NCBI RefSeq assembly: GCF_009930815.1
Contig: NZ_CP022222.1
Location: 4,568,501 to 4,632,500 of the forward strand
Source: Bradyrhizobium sp. CCBAU 051011
Lineage (GTDB): Bacteria; Pseudomonadota; Alphaproteobacteria; Rhizobiales; Xanthobacteraceae
DNA length: 64,000 bases
Reading direction: 5' to 3'
This document shows positions 26,731-35,424 of the stretch, piece after piece. How positions within the stretch are numbered: position 1 is the first letter of the stretch; every line of letters begins with the position of its first letter. The notes below the pieces were generated by a model. The model made no database searches, had not been told where the DNA came from, and saw only the letters and a list, made by a program, of their open reading frames with translations. The translations under genes were made by a program, and so were the position numbers.

Positions 26731-26850
26731 GGCTGATCTCCCTTGTTGGCCGGGGGCCTTGCGTCAACCATGGAAATTCCCGGAATGGGAGGCAGTTCCG
26801 AAGCATCAGCCGAAAGCTTGATCTGACCTCATCAGGGCAAGGAGCAGGAC

Positions 26851-27753
26851 CTATGCAGTTCCGCCCTTGCGCATAAATTGCTGCCAGTCGGCACCGCGCA
26901 GCATGCGCATCACGGCGGATGCCACGGCGGTCCGTTCACGCCCCGCAACGCCGTAGAGGTTCACGGTCCGGCGCGCATCCAGCCCTTCGACGGCAGCGCG
27001 CTTCAGCGTCGGTGGGATAGAGGCCGTGTCAGGCACCACGGCAATGCCGATATCGGCCTCCAGCAGCTCGATCAAATCGCGTTCTGACGCGATCTCATGG
27101 CTGCGATCGACGTCGAGACCGTGCTCGCGAAGCGAAGCGTTCACCCGCGTTGCATGCTCGCAGTAATTTCGCGACAGCAATTGCTCGGCGCGCAGATCGC
27201 CAAAATCGATTTTCTCGCGCGTTGCCAGTGGGTGGTTCTTGTTGACGACGAACTGAAAGTTTTCTGTGAACAGCGGCCAGGCGTCGAGCCGGTCCCACTC
27301 TTCGCTGATTTCGGCGGCAATGCCTAGCTCGGCTTCGCCCTTCTTGAGAAACTCCGCCACTTCGTGGGCATTGCCGCGCAGAAAGCGGAACTCCAGGCGG
27401 TTGAACATCCGCTTGATCTGGTCGAGGTGCGGGATCAACAGCGACAGGTCGACGGAATGGGTGAGCGCGATCCTGAGCGCGCCGACTTCGCCGCTCTTGA
27501 AGGAAGAGGCAAGCTCGCGGGCGCCGGTCGCGGCCTCATAGCATTGCTTGAGCAGCGGATGCATGCGCTGGCCGAGTTCGGTGAGTTGCGCGGCGGGCCG
27601 CTCGCGGCGAAACAGATCGCCGCCAAGTTCGGCTTCCAGTTGCTTGATGGCCCGCGTCAGCGATGGTTGCGTGACGTTGCAATCGTCGGCGGCGCGCGTG
27701 AAGTTGAGCACGCGCGCAACCGCGAGGAAGTAGCGAACCTGATGCATCTCCAT
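26851..27753 (-). CDS. LysR family transcriptional regulator
   Basis: 300 residues. The N-terminal winged helix-turn-helix is typical: MHQVRYFLAVARVLNFTRAA, then CNVTQPSLTRAIKQLEAELG. The C-terminal part is a periplasmic-binding-protein-like effector domain. It is divergent from the 3-hydroxybutyrate dehydrogenase and patatin genes, the usual arrangement for a LysR regulator and its target. A T-N11-A palindrome lies between them at 27820-27838. The effector is unknown. Confidence 0.88.
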   Translation of the reverse strand: MEMHQVRYFLAVARVLNFTRAADDCNVTQPSLTRAIKQLEAELGGDLFRRERPAAQLTELGQRMHPLLKQCYEAATGARELASSFKSGEVGALRIALTHSVDLSLLIPHLDQIKRMFNRLEFRFLRGNAHEVAEFLKKGEAELGIAAEISEEWDRLDAWPLFTENFQFVVNKNHPLATREKIDFGDLRAEQLLSRNYCEHATRVNASLREHGLDVDRSHEIASERDLIELLEADIGIAVVPDTASIPPTLKRAAVEGLDARRTVNLYGVAGRERTAVASAVMRMLRGADWQQFMRKGGTA

Positions 27754-27819
27754 GGCCGTGCCCCGGTCTGTCGTGCGGCAAAGCTACCCGATCGCGCCCC
27801 CCGATGACTACCCAAACCG

Positions 27820-27838
27820 CCATAGCGCCGACGTATGG
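27820..27838. promoter_or_regulatory. LysR-type binding site between the regulator and bdhA-like gene
   Basis: CCATA at 27820-27824 and TATGG at 27834-27838 are inverted copies separated by nine bases, giving the T-N11-A core of LysR boxes. The position, 67 bases upstream of the regulator start and about 100 bases upstream of the dehydrogenase, is as expected. Confidence 0.5.
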
Positions 27839-27938
27839 TTTTGGAAGCCAAACGGCATTTTCTTAGACCCCGCCCGCCGTGCAGGCTGAAGCTGAGCGGT
27901 CTCGTCGAGAGGCTGATCAGCCACACGAAGGGAGGCCC

Positions 27939-28763
27939 ATGAATATCCAGCTCAAAACCCAGAATACTGCGGCCCGGCGCCCGCTTTCCGGCAAGGTCTC
28001 GCTTATCACGGGATCGACCAGCGGCATCGGGCTCGGGATTGCCCGCGCATTGGCGGAAGCCGGCTCGGCGGTGGTGCTGAACGGTTTCGGCGTTGCGACC
28101 GAGATTGCAAAAGCGCGGGATCGGATCGAAGCCGATTTCGACGTCAAGGTCAGCTATTCTGCGGCCGATATGACGAGCCCGGAGGCGATCGCCGAGATGA
28201 TTGCAGCCACCGTCGCCAGCCACGGACGGCTCGATATTCTGGTCAACAATGCCGGCATCCAGCATGTCGCGCCGCTCGATCAGTTTCCGGTCGAGAAATG
28301 GGACGCGATCCTGTCGATCAATCTGTCGTCGGCGTTTCACACCACGCGGCTCGCGCTGCCCGCGATGCGTCAGAACAGGTTCGGGCGGATCATTAACATC
28401 GCCTCCGCGCACGGGCTGGTCGCGTCGCCTTTCAAGGCGGCCTATATTGCCGCCAAACACGGCATTGTCGGCCTGACCAAAGTCGCGGCGCTGGAGACGG
28501 CGGAAGACGGCATCACCTGCAACGCGATCTGTCCAGGCTACGTCTACACGCCGCTGGTCGAGGCACAGATCGACGGCCAGGCCAAGGCGCATGGCATTTC
28601 CCGCGAGCAGGTCATCCGCGACGTGTTGCTGGCGCAGCAGCCGAACAAGCGTTTTGCCACGGTCGAAGAGCTCGGCGCGCTCACGGTGTTTCTTGCCAGC
28701 GATGCGGGAGCGTCGATTACCGGTGCTGCGTTGCCGGTCGATGGCGGATGGACCGCGCACTAA
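27939..28763 (+). CDS. bdhA: 3-hydroxybutyrate dehydrogenase (short-chain dehydrogenase)
   Basis: 274 residues from the ATG at 27939, after AGGGAGG. A classical SDR: the NAD loop TGSTSGIGLGIA, then NNAGIQHVAP, the catalytic serine in INIASAHGLV and YIAAKHG with the Tyr-Lys pair. The run GLVASPFKAAYIAAKHGIVG and the C-terminal VDGGWTAH are characteristic of D-3-hydroxybutyrate dehydrogenases, which interconvert 3-hydroxybutyrate and acetoacetate with NAD during polyhydroxybutyrate use. It is followed after 26 bases by the patatin gene, most likely an operon. Confidence 0.88.
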   Translation: MNIQLKTQNTAARRPLSGKVSLITGSTSGIGLGIARALAEAGSAVVLNGFGVATEIAKARDRIEADFDVKVSYSAADMTSPEAIAEMIAATVASHGRLDILVNNAGIQHVAPLDQFPVEKWDAILSINLSSAFHTTRLALPAMRQNRFGRIINIASAHGLVASPFKAAYIAAKHGIVGLTKVAALETAEDGITCNAICPGYVYTPLVEAQIDGQAKAHGISREQVIRDVLLAQQPNKRFATVEELGALTVFLASDAGASITGAALPVDGGWTAH

Positions 28764-28789
28764 ATCAACCAGCATTCAGGGAGCGTGAC

Positions 28790-29953
28790 ATGAAGGACGT
28801 TCAGGGCATTCATTCCTCGGCGAAGGCCAATTCGCCGGACACGCCCGGGCCCGGACAGGTGGTGCTGGTGCTGCAGGGCGGCGGTGCGCTCGGCTCCTAC
28901 CAGGCCGGCGTCTATCAGGCGTTGCACGAGGCCGGGATCGAGCCGGACTGGATCATCGGCACCTCGATCGGTGCCATCAACGCCAGCCTGATCGCCGGCA
29001 ATTCGCCACAGGACCGGCTGTCGCGTCTCCGCAAATTCTGGAAGAAGATGGAGCAGAGCCCGGTCTGGAGCTTTCGCGATACCTTTCCGGGCTTCAACGA
29101 AAAGCTGTCTTACTGGTCGACCGTGACCAACGGCATTCCCGGTTTCTTCCGGCCCAACCCGCTGGCCCATGCCGGCGACAGCTATCCGCTCGGCGCCGAC
29201 AATGCCGGCTATTATTCGATCGCGCCGCTGGAGCGGACCTTGAGCGAGCTGGTCGATTTCGATCTGGTCAATCAATGTACGCCCCGCCTGACCGTTGGCG
29301 CAGCCCATGTCCGCACCAGCCAGATGCGCTATTTCGACAGCCGGGATTGCGAACTTGGCGTCAAGCACATCATGGCCTCTGGCGCGCTGCCGCCGGCGTT
29401 CCCGGCGGTGCGCATCGAGGGCGAGCTCTATTGGGATGGTGGGATCCTATCGAACACGCCGACGGAAGCCGTGTTCGACGACAATCCGCGCAAGAACTCG
29501 CTGATCTTCGCCGTTCATCTGTGGAATCCGTCCGGCGCCGAGCCGACCACGATGGCGGAGGTGCTGAACCGTCACAAGGACGTGCAATATTCGAGCCGGA
29601 TCGCCAGCCACATCGCCCGCCAGCAGCAGGCGCATCGGCTGCGCCATGTCATCAACCAGCTCGCGGCGCGCCTGCCGGAGGCTGAGCGCAATAACGAGGC
29701 GGTGAGGGAGCTAGTGGGTTACGGCTGCCCGACCCGGATGCATGTGGTGCGGCTGCTCGCCCCGCAGCTCAGCCGCGAGGACCACACCAAGGACATCGAT
29801 TTCAGTCCATCCGGCATCATGCAACGCTGGGACGCCGGCTACCGCCACACCAGCTCGGTGCTCGAAAAGAAGCCCTGGGTCGGCAAATTCGATCCGCTCT
29901 CCGGCGTCGTCCTCCATGAGCAGATGGAAGCCCTGCTGGAAGCGGCGGAATAG
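28790..29953 (+). CDS. patatin-like phospholipase with C-terminal DUF3734-like region
   Basis: 387 residues from the ATG at 28790, with GGGAG upstream. The patatin catalytic features are complete: oxyanion loop GGGALGSYQAG, nucleophile elbow GTSIGAINAS (GxSxG), and the aspartate in DGGILSNTPTEAVFDD. The C-terminal third has the long helical RHKDVQYSSRIASHIARQQQ and resembles DUF3734. Patatins hydrolyse acyl esters of lipids. Co-transcription with the 3-hydroxybutyrate dehydrogenase suggests a link to polyhydroxybutyrate granules or lipid turnover. No signal peptide is visible. Confidence 0.87.
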   Translation: MKDVQGIHSSAKANSPDTPGPGQVVLVLQGGGALGSYQAGVYQALHEAGIEPDWIIGTSIGAINASLIAGNSPQDRLSRLRKFWKKMEQSPVWSFRDTFPGFNEKLSYWSTVTNGIPGFFRPNPLAHAGDSYPLGADNAGYYSIAPLERTLSELVDFDLVNQCTPRLTVGAAHVRTSQMRYFDSRDCELGVKHIMASGALPPAFPAVRIEGELYWDGGILSNTPTEAVFDDNPRKNSLIFAVHLWNPSGAEPTTMAEVLNRHKDVQYSSRIASHIARQQQAHRLRHVINQLAARLPEAERNNEAVRELVGYGCPTRMHVVRLLAPQLSREDHTKDIDFSPSGIMQRWDAGYRHTSSVLEKKPWVGKFDPLSGVVLHEQMEALLEAAE

Positions 29954-29958
29954 CAGAC

Positions 29959-31386
29959 TTATGCGATGATGGAGGGCGCGATCGTCTTGCGATAAAGCGC
30001 GCTATAGCACGCGGCCGACAGGTCCCAGCTAAAGGAACGCGCCATCGCACTTCGCCGCATCGCGTCGAGCTTGTCCTTGGCGCGGAAGGCGTCGAAGGCG
30101 CGCCTGACGCCGCCGAGGAAGGATTCTGCGGACGGTTGCGGAAACAGGAAACCGGTTTCGCCGTCCTGGATGGTTTCCGCCAGCCCGCCGGTCTGGTGGC
30201 CGATCGGCAGCGATCCGAACCGCTGCGCATACATCTGGCTCAGCCCGCACGGCTCGAACCGCGACGGCATCAGCGTGAAATCGCTGCCGGCAAAGATTCG
30301 CCGCGCCTGGGCGTCGTTGAAGCCGATGACGACGCCGATTGCATCCGGCCTGCGGCGATGCGCATTGACGAGCGCCTGTTCGATCTGGGCCTCGCCGCTG
30401 CCGGTTACCACGATCTGCCCACCGGCCTCGATGATTTCGTCGGCGGCGGACAACACGAGGTCGACGCCCTTCTGGTGAACCAGACGCGCGACCAGGCCGA
30501 ACAGCGGGCCGCGCGACACCGCGAGGCCAAACTGCTTGCGGACGTAATCGGCATTGGCCTGTTTGCCTTTCCAGTCGCCGGGGGCAAAGGTCTGCGCCAG
30601 ATGCGCACAGGCGCTGGGATCCCAACTTTCGTCGATGCCGTTCAGGATGCCGGTCAGTTGCGCGGCGTTCGAGCGCTGCTGCAGCAGGCCTTCCAGCCCG
30701 CAGCCGAGTTCGCGCGTCGTGATCTCCTTGGCGTAGGTCGCGCTGACGGTGGTCAGATGCGAGGCGTAGACCAGGCCGCCCTTGAGGAACGACACGTGGT
30801 CGTAAAATTCGAGCCCATCGATGTGGAAGGAACTTTCGGGAGCCCCGATCCGGCGCAGCGCGTCCGGCGGGAACAGGCCCTGATAGGCGAGGTTGTGGAT
30901 GGTCAGGATCGAGGGAATCTTCGTGCCCCTCCATGCCAGATAGGCTGGCGCCAGGGCGGCCTGCCAATCGTTGGCGTGGATCAGGTCTGCTGCCCAATTC
31001 TTGTCCACGTTGCCCGCGGCAAGTTCGGCCGCGGCAGAGGCAAACCGGCCGAACCTGATGTCGTTGTCCGGCCAGTCATGTCCCGATTCGTCGCCATAGG
31101 GGTTGCCAGGCCGGTCGTACAATTGCGAGCACAACAGCACGTAGACGGGCATACCATCCTTGGTGGCTGCCCGCCCGAGCGAGCAGGCTGGCATCTGTGC
31201 CAGCGCACCGCATTCTCCAACAATTTCAATGTGGGTGAGCTGTTCGAGAATGTCCCGGTAACCGGGCAGCATGACCCGGACGTCACTCCAGCGGCGCAGC
31301 GCCCGAGGTAGCGCCGCAGAAACGGCAGCAAGTCCGCCTACCCGGACGAAGTCATCCATCTCAGTGGTGACGAACAAGACCTTCAC
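29959..31386 (-). CDS. glgA: glycogen synthase GlgA (GT5)
   Basis: 475 residues starting at GTG 31386 (MKVLFVTTEMDDF). A starch/glycogen synthase fold: PSILTIHNLAYQGLFPPDAL, NGIDESWDPS, GLVARLVHQKGVDLVLSAAD and the donor-site RFEPCGLSQMYAQRFGSLPI. It transfers glucose from ADP-glucose to growing alpha-1,4-glucan in the cytoplasm. The N-terminal KxGGL motif reads RVGGL: the lysine position is R15. No glgB, glgC or glgP gene is next to it. A consensus stress promoter is at 31455-31479. It is convergent with the patatin gene, with five bases between stops. Confidence 0.9.
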   Translation of the reverse strand: MKVLFVTTEMDDFVRVGGLAAVSAALPRALRRWSDVRVMLPGYRDILEQLTHIEIVGECGALAQMPACSLGRAATKDGMPVYVLLCSQLYDRPGNPYGDESGHDWPDNDIRFGRFASAAAELAAGNVDKNWAADLIHANDWQAALAPAYLAWRGTKIPSILTIHNLAYQGLFPPDALRRIGAPESSFHIDGLEFYDHVSFLKGGLVYASHLTTVSATYAKEITTRELGCGLEGLLQQRSNAAQLTGILNGIDESWDPSACAHLAQTFAPGDWKGKQANADYVRKQFGLAVSRGPLFGLVARLVHQKGVDLVLSAADEIIEAGGQIVVTGSGEAQIEQALVNAHRRRPDAIGVVIGFNDAQARRIFAGSDFTLMPSRFEPCGLSQMYAQRFGSLPIGHQTGGLAETIQDGETGFLFPQPSAESFLGGVRRAFDAFRAKDKLDAMRRSAMARSFSWDLSAACYSALYRKTIAPSIIA

Positions 31387-31454
31387 GGAAAACGTCCTCG
31401 TACCAGCCGCGATGAAACAGATGCAAGAATAGGTCCAACTTCCTTACCCGTTAT

Positions 31455-31479
31455 AACGCTGGCTCCGAATAGTCGTTCC
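31455..31479 (-). promoter_or_regulatory. EcfG-type (general stress response) promoter of glgA
   Basis: On the minus strand GGAAC (31479-31475) is separated by exactly 16 bases from CGTT (31458-31455), matching the EcfG consensus. Initiation would be near 31448, giving a leader of about 60 bases to the glgA start at 31386. It is the same arrangement as at 17057-17081. Confidence 0.65.
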
Positions 31480-31569
31480 TCTGCGACTACTTCCCTGTCG
31501 GGGCTGCACAATTTAGGGTCACGGCCACCAACAACGAATGGCCGCAAAAGGCCGAAGGAGTTCGACGCA

Positions 31570-32775
31570 ATGACCATAGCCGGCAATGATCAGGGGAATT
31601 TGACAGGCAGCTTCGCAGGCCTGCGGGTCCTCGATTTCTCAACCACGATTGCCGGACCGCATTGTACACGAATGCTCGCCGATATGGGAGCCGAGGTTAT
31701 CAAGATCGAGACCGAGGAAGGCGAGACGATGCGAACCCGTCCGCCGGTACGGAATAACTGCTCGACGGCCTTCGGCCAGCTCAATGTCGGCAAGAACAGT
31801 ATTGTTCTGGATCTGAAATCGTCGAAGGGAGTGGAGGCGGTTCGCCGGCTGGTCGCGACCGCTGACGTGCTGATGGAGAATTTCCGTCCAGGCGTGATGC
31901 GGCGATTGAAGCTAGACTACGCCTCGCTGCACGAGCTCAACCCGAAACTGGTCTATTGCTCGATCTCGGGATACGGCCAGACCGGGCCGTCGGCGGAGCT
32001 GCCGGCCTATGCGCCGGTGATTCACGCAGCCTCCGGCTATGAGATGGCGCATCTAGCCTATCAGCCGGGACGCAGCCGGCCGGACTATTGCGGCATCTAT
32101 CATGCCGACGTGCTCACCGGCGTCTACGCGTTCGGCGCCATCTCGGCGGCGCTTTACCAGCGCGCGGCGACCGGGCAGGGCCAGCATATCGACGTCTCGA
32201 TGTTGGAATCCATGCTGAGCCTGACGCTGAACGAATTGCAGTGGTCGCAGTTCGAGGTGAAGCCGACGCAGCGGCCGATGTTCGGCCCGATCGAGACGAC
32301 GGACGGCTATGTGATGATGGCGATCGCCAGCGAGAAAACCTTTCAGAGCCTGATGCAGGTGATCGGCCACCCCGAGTGGGTGAGCGATCCGCGCTTTGCC
32401 AAATATTCCGATCGGCGAGAAAACTGGACGAGCCTGATGGAAGGCGTCGAAGCGTGGTCGCGCACCGTGACGACTGAGCAGTGCCTCGCTGCACTCAATA
32501 CGCACGGCGTTCCGTCCTCGGCCTATCGCACCGTCGCTGAAGCGCTGCGCGATCCGCAGATTGCCCATCGCGGCGCATTGGCCGAGGTCGAGGATGGCGG
32601 CGGCTCCTTCAAGGTACTCAACCTGCCGTTCCGCATGTCGGGCGCCAAGGTGTCGGCGGCGTCGCGCATGTCGACGCTCGGCGAGCACACGCGTGCTTAC
32701 TTGAAGGAGACCGGCCTGTCCGACGACGAGATCGCATCCTTTGCCGGCAAGGCGCAGGCGATCGCGCGTGGCTGA
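31570..32775 (+). CDS. class III CoA-transferase (CaiB/BaiF family)
   Basis: 401 residues. The start FAGLRVLDFSTTIAGPHCTR and LADMGAEVIKIE are typical of the family. The catalytic aspartate is D180 in GIYHADVLTGVYAFGAISAA; VSMLESML follows. These enzymes swap CoA between carboxylic acids, for example formyl/oxalyl, carnitine or bile-acid substrates. AAGGAG precedes the ATG. It lies 150 bases upstream of a complete ABC importer and may activate an imported acid; the specific acid is unknown. Confidence 0.88.
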   Translation: MTIAGNDQGNLTGSFAGLRVLDFSTTIAGPHCTRMLADMGAEVIKIETEEGETMRTRPPVRNNCSTAFGQLNVGKNSIVLDLKSSKGVEAVRRLVATADVLMENFRPGVMRRLKLDYASLHELNPKLVYCSISGYGQTGPSAELPAYAPVIHAASGYEMAHLAYQPGRSRPDYCGIYHADVLTGVYAFGAISAALYQRAATGQGQHIDVSMLESMLSLTLNELQWSQFEVKPTQRPMFGPIETTDGYVMMAIASEKTFQSLMQVIGHPEWVSDPRFAKYSDRRENWTSLMEGVEAWSRTVTTEQCLAALNTHGVPSSAYRTVAEALRDPQIAHRGALAEVEDGGGSFKVLNLPFRMSGAKVSAASRMSTLGEHTRAYLKETGLSDDEIASFAGKAQAIARG

Positions 32776-32925
32776 CAGCGCGGTCCGCATAGCGAAACAT
32801 TAACCTGCGGCGTTTTCATCCACGGCGTGTGATCGGCCTTGCCCGCGACTGCGTTTCCGGACAATCTTGCGGGCAGCCATACCTGATCCGGAATACCGGA
32901 CGGACGACACATCGGAGGAAACACA

Positions 32926-34467
32926 ATGAAGGCGGCGATCCGTTCGAGCGCGCTCGCGCGAATATTTCTTGTGGCGGGATTTGGTGTGGCATTGTCAGCA
33001 ATGCCCGCTAGCGCGCAGAAGGCGGGCGGCAGCATCACGGTCGGCCTTGAGCTCGACATCCCCGGCTTCGACGTGTTGAAGGTCGGCGTTTACGACACCG
33101 CAGCGCTCACCGCCTCATCGGCGCTGTTCGATACGCTCACCTATCTCGATGACAACGGCAAGCCGCAGCCGAAGCTGGCACTGTCCTGGGAGCCCTCCGA
33201 GGACTTCAAAATGTGGACCTTCAAGCTGCGTCCGGGCGTCAAGTTCCACGATGGCACGCCGTTCAACGCCGAAGCTTTCAAAGCGAATTTCGACCGGCAG
33301 AAGGATCCCGCCAACAAGTGCCGCTGCGCCTTCTATATCTCCAACGTCAACGATGTTCAGGCGCCGGATGAACTGACGTTGGTCTATAACCTCAATGACC
33401 CGTCGGTAAACTTCCCCTCGCTGGTGTCCTACGCGAGCCAGACCAACGCGATACACTCTCCGACCGCGTGGAAGACCAAGGGCGATGAATACAACCGCAA
33501 TCCCGTCGGCACCGGTCCCTACATCCTGAAATCCTGGACGGCCGGGGATCGCATGATCCTGGAGAAAAATCCGGATTACTGGGACAAGGACAAGATCTAT
33601 TTCGATCGCATCACGCTGAAGCCGCTGCCCGATGCGCAATCGCGCTTCGCCAGCCTGCAATCGGGTGAGGTCGACCTGATCTGGGATGACGAATATAGCG
33701 CCGACAATATCCAGAAGGCGCAAAAAGATTCCAAGCTGACGGTGCATACCTATGCGGGGTCGGGTGCGCAGGTATACGCCTTCAACACCAAGGTTGCGCC
33801 ATTCGACGACATTCGCGTCCGCCAGGCACTGGTAATGGCGCTTGACCGCAAGAAGATGTCGCAGGCCATTACCAATGGTCTCTCTAAACCCGCCTCCAAT
33901 CCCTATGGCGACGGCTCCTGGGTCAAATGCAAGGACGACGGTGCGCTTCCCGAAGACCTTGAGAAGGCCAAGGCGCTGATCAAGGACTACGGCAAGCCTG
34001 TCGAGTTCAAGATGCTCGTCACGGCGACACCACGCGGACGCATGGTTGGCCAGGTGCTGCAGCAGTTGTGGAAGCGGGCCGGCGCCAACATGGAGATCGA
34101 GCAGGTCGATCAGGCCACCATCCCGCCGCGCGCCTTCATGCGCCAGTTCCAGTTGACGCCGTGGCGAATTGTCGATCTGGCTGATCCTGACATACAGATG
34201 TACTCCAACTTCAAGACCGGAAGTCCGGTGGCGCTTGCCAACTACTCCAATCCGGAACTCGACAGGCTGCTGGATCACGCCCGCACCACGGCCGATACCA
34301 ATAAGCGAATTGACGACTATTGCGCGATCAGCCGGCTGATCAACAAGGAGGCGATCTGGTTCTGGACGTTCCAGAACACCTATTATGCGATCTCGACTGC
34401 CAAGCTGAAGGGCTTGCCCAAGATGTATAGCGGGAAGATCGACGTATCGCGCGCCTGGAAGGAATAG
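32926..34467 (+). CDS. ABC transporter substrate-binding protein, family 5 (peptide/opine type)
   Basis: 513 residues; GGAGGAAA before the ATG; signal peptide ending near SAMPASAQ. The family-5 signature region is visible: LALSWEPSEDFKMWTFKLRP, VKFHDGTPFNAEAFK and NPVGTGPYILKSW. Family members capture di- and oligopeptides, opines, nickel or glutathione in the periplasm. It heads a five-gene operon with two permeases and two ATPases, all overlapping or closely spaced. The mature protein contains a C-K-C pair in the NKCRCAFYIS segment. Ligand unknown. Confidence 0.9.
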   Translation: MKAAIRSSALARIFLVAGFGVALSAMPASAQKAGGSITVGLELDIPGFDVLKVGVYDTAALTASSALFDTLTYLDDNGKPQPKLALSWEPSEDFKMWTFKLRPGVKFHDGTPFNAEAFKANFDRQKDPANKCRCAFYISNVNDVQAPDELTLVYNLNDPSVNFPSLVSYASQTNAIHSPTAWKTKGDEYNRNPVGTGPYILKSWTAGDRMILEKNPDYWDKDKIYFDRITLKPLPDAQSRFASLQSGEVDLIWDDEYSADNIQKAQKDSKLTVHTYAGSGAQVYAFNTKVAPFDDIRVRQALVMALDRKKMSQAITNGLSKPASNPYGDGSWVKCKDDGALPEDLEKAKALIKDYGKPVEFKMLVTATPRGRMVGQVLQQLWKRAGANMEIEQVDQATIPPRAFMRQFQLTPWRIVDLADPDIQMYSNFKTGSPVALANYSNPELDRLLDHARTTADTNKRIDDYCAISRLINKEAIWFWTFQNTYYAISTAKLKGLPKMYSGKIDVSRAWKE

Positions 34468-34473
34468 CCGCCT

Positions 34474-35424
34474 ATGGCGTTCTTCGTCGCACGCCGGCTC
34501 CTGTATCTGGTGCCGGTGCTGATTGCGGTTTCGCTGCTGACCTTCTCGATCGCATCGCTGCTGCCGGGCGATCTGGCGTACACCATCCTCGGTGACCAGG
34601 CTACGCCGGAGAACGTGGCGGCGCTGCGACGTGACATGGGGTTGGATCAGCCGATCTGGTGGCGCTATCTGAGTTGGCTCGGCGGCGTGCTGCAGGGCGA
34701 TTTCGGCCGTTCGTTCCGCACCGGCCAGACGGTGCTGCAGGCCGTCACCGAGCGGCTGCCGGTCTCGATCGAGCTGATGCTGCTGGCGCAACTCGGCGCG
34801 CTCGGGATCGGCGTTCCCCTGGCGATCGTCTGCGCCGCGCGCAGCGGTGGACCGTTCGACCGCTTCATGACCGGTACCGCGTTCGGCATGCTGTCGGTTC
34901 CAACCTTCCTGTCCGCGATCCTGCTGATCTACTTTTTTGCGGTCGAACTGCGCTGGCTGCCGGCGACCGGCTATGTGCCGTTCGGCGAAGACCCTGCCGC
35001 AAATCTGCGCTTCATGGTGCTGCCGGCGCTGACGCTTGCACTCGCCGAATGGCCCAGCATCATGCGCGTGCTGCGATCCGACATGATTGCGACGCTGCAG
35101 GAAGACTATATCTCGCTGGCCAAGGCCAAGGGCCTGAAGGCCTCGCGCATTCTGTTCGTGCACGCGCTGAAGCCGTCGTCGCTCACGCTGGTCACGATTA
35201 CGGGCATAAATATCGGCCGGTTGATCGGTGGCGCGGTCATCGTGGAAACGATCTTCGCCCTTCCGGGCATCGGCCGGCTGTTGATTGGAGCGATCCTCAC
35301 ACGTGACCTGATCATCCTGCAGGGGGTGGTGCTGCTGGTCGGTGCGGGTTTCGTCATCATGAACTTCATCGTCGACATGCTCTACGCCGTTCTCGATCCC
35401 AGGATTCGCCATGGCCACGCTTGA
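34474..35424 (+). CDS. ABC transporter permease, DppB/OppB type
   Basis: 316 residues, starting six bases after the binding-protein gene. It has the family start AFFVARRLLYLVPVLIAVSL, the large periplasmic loop LGDQATPENVAALRRDMGL and the EAA loop around LAKAKGLKASRILFVHALKP. It forms one half of the membrane channel with the DppC-type partner, whose start overlaps its end by 14 bases, indicating coupled translation. Confidence 0.9.
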   Translation: MAFFVARRLLYLVPVLIAVSLLTFSIASLLPGDLAYTILGDQATPENVAALRRDMGLDQPIWWRYLSWLGGVLQGDFGRSFRTGQTVLQAVTERLPVSIELMLLAQLGALGIGVPLAIVCAARSGGPFDRFMTGTAFGMLSVPTFLSAILLIYFFAVELRWLPATGYVPFGEDPAANLRFMVLPALTLALAEWPSIMRVLRSDMIATLQEDYISLAKAKGLKASRILFVHALKPSSLTLVTITGINIGRLIGGAVIVETIFALPGIGRLLIGAILTRDLIILQGVVLLVGAGFVIMNFIVDMLYAVLDPRIRHGHA

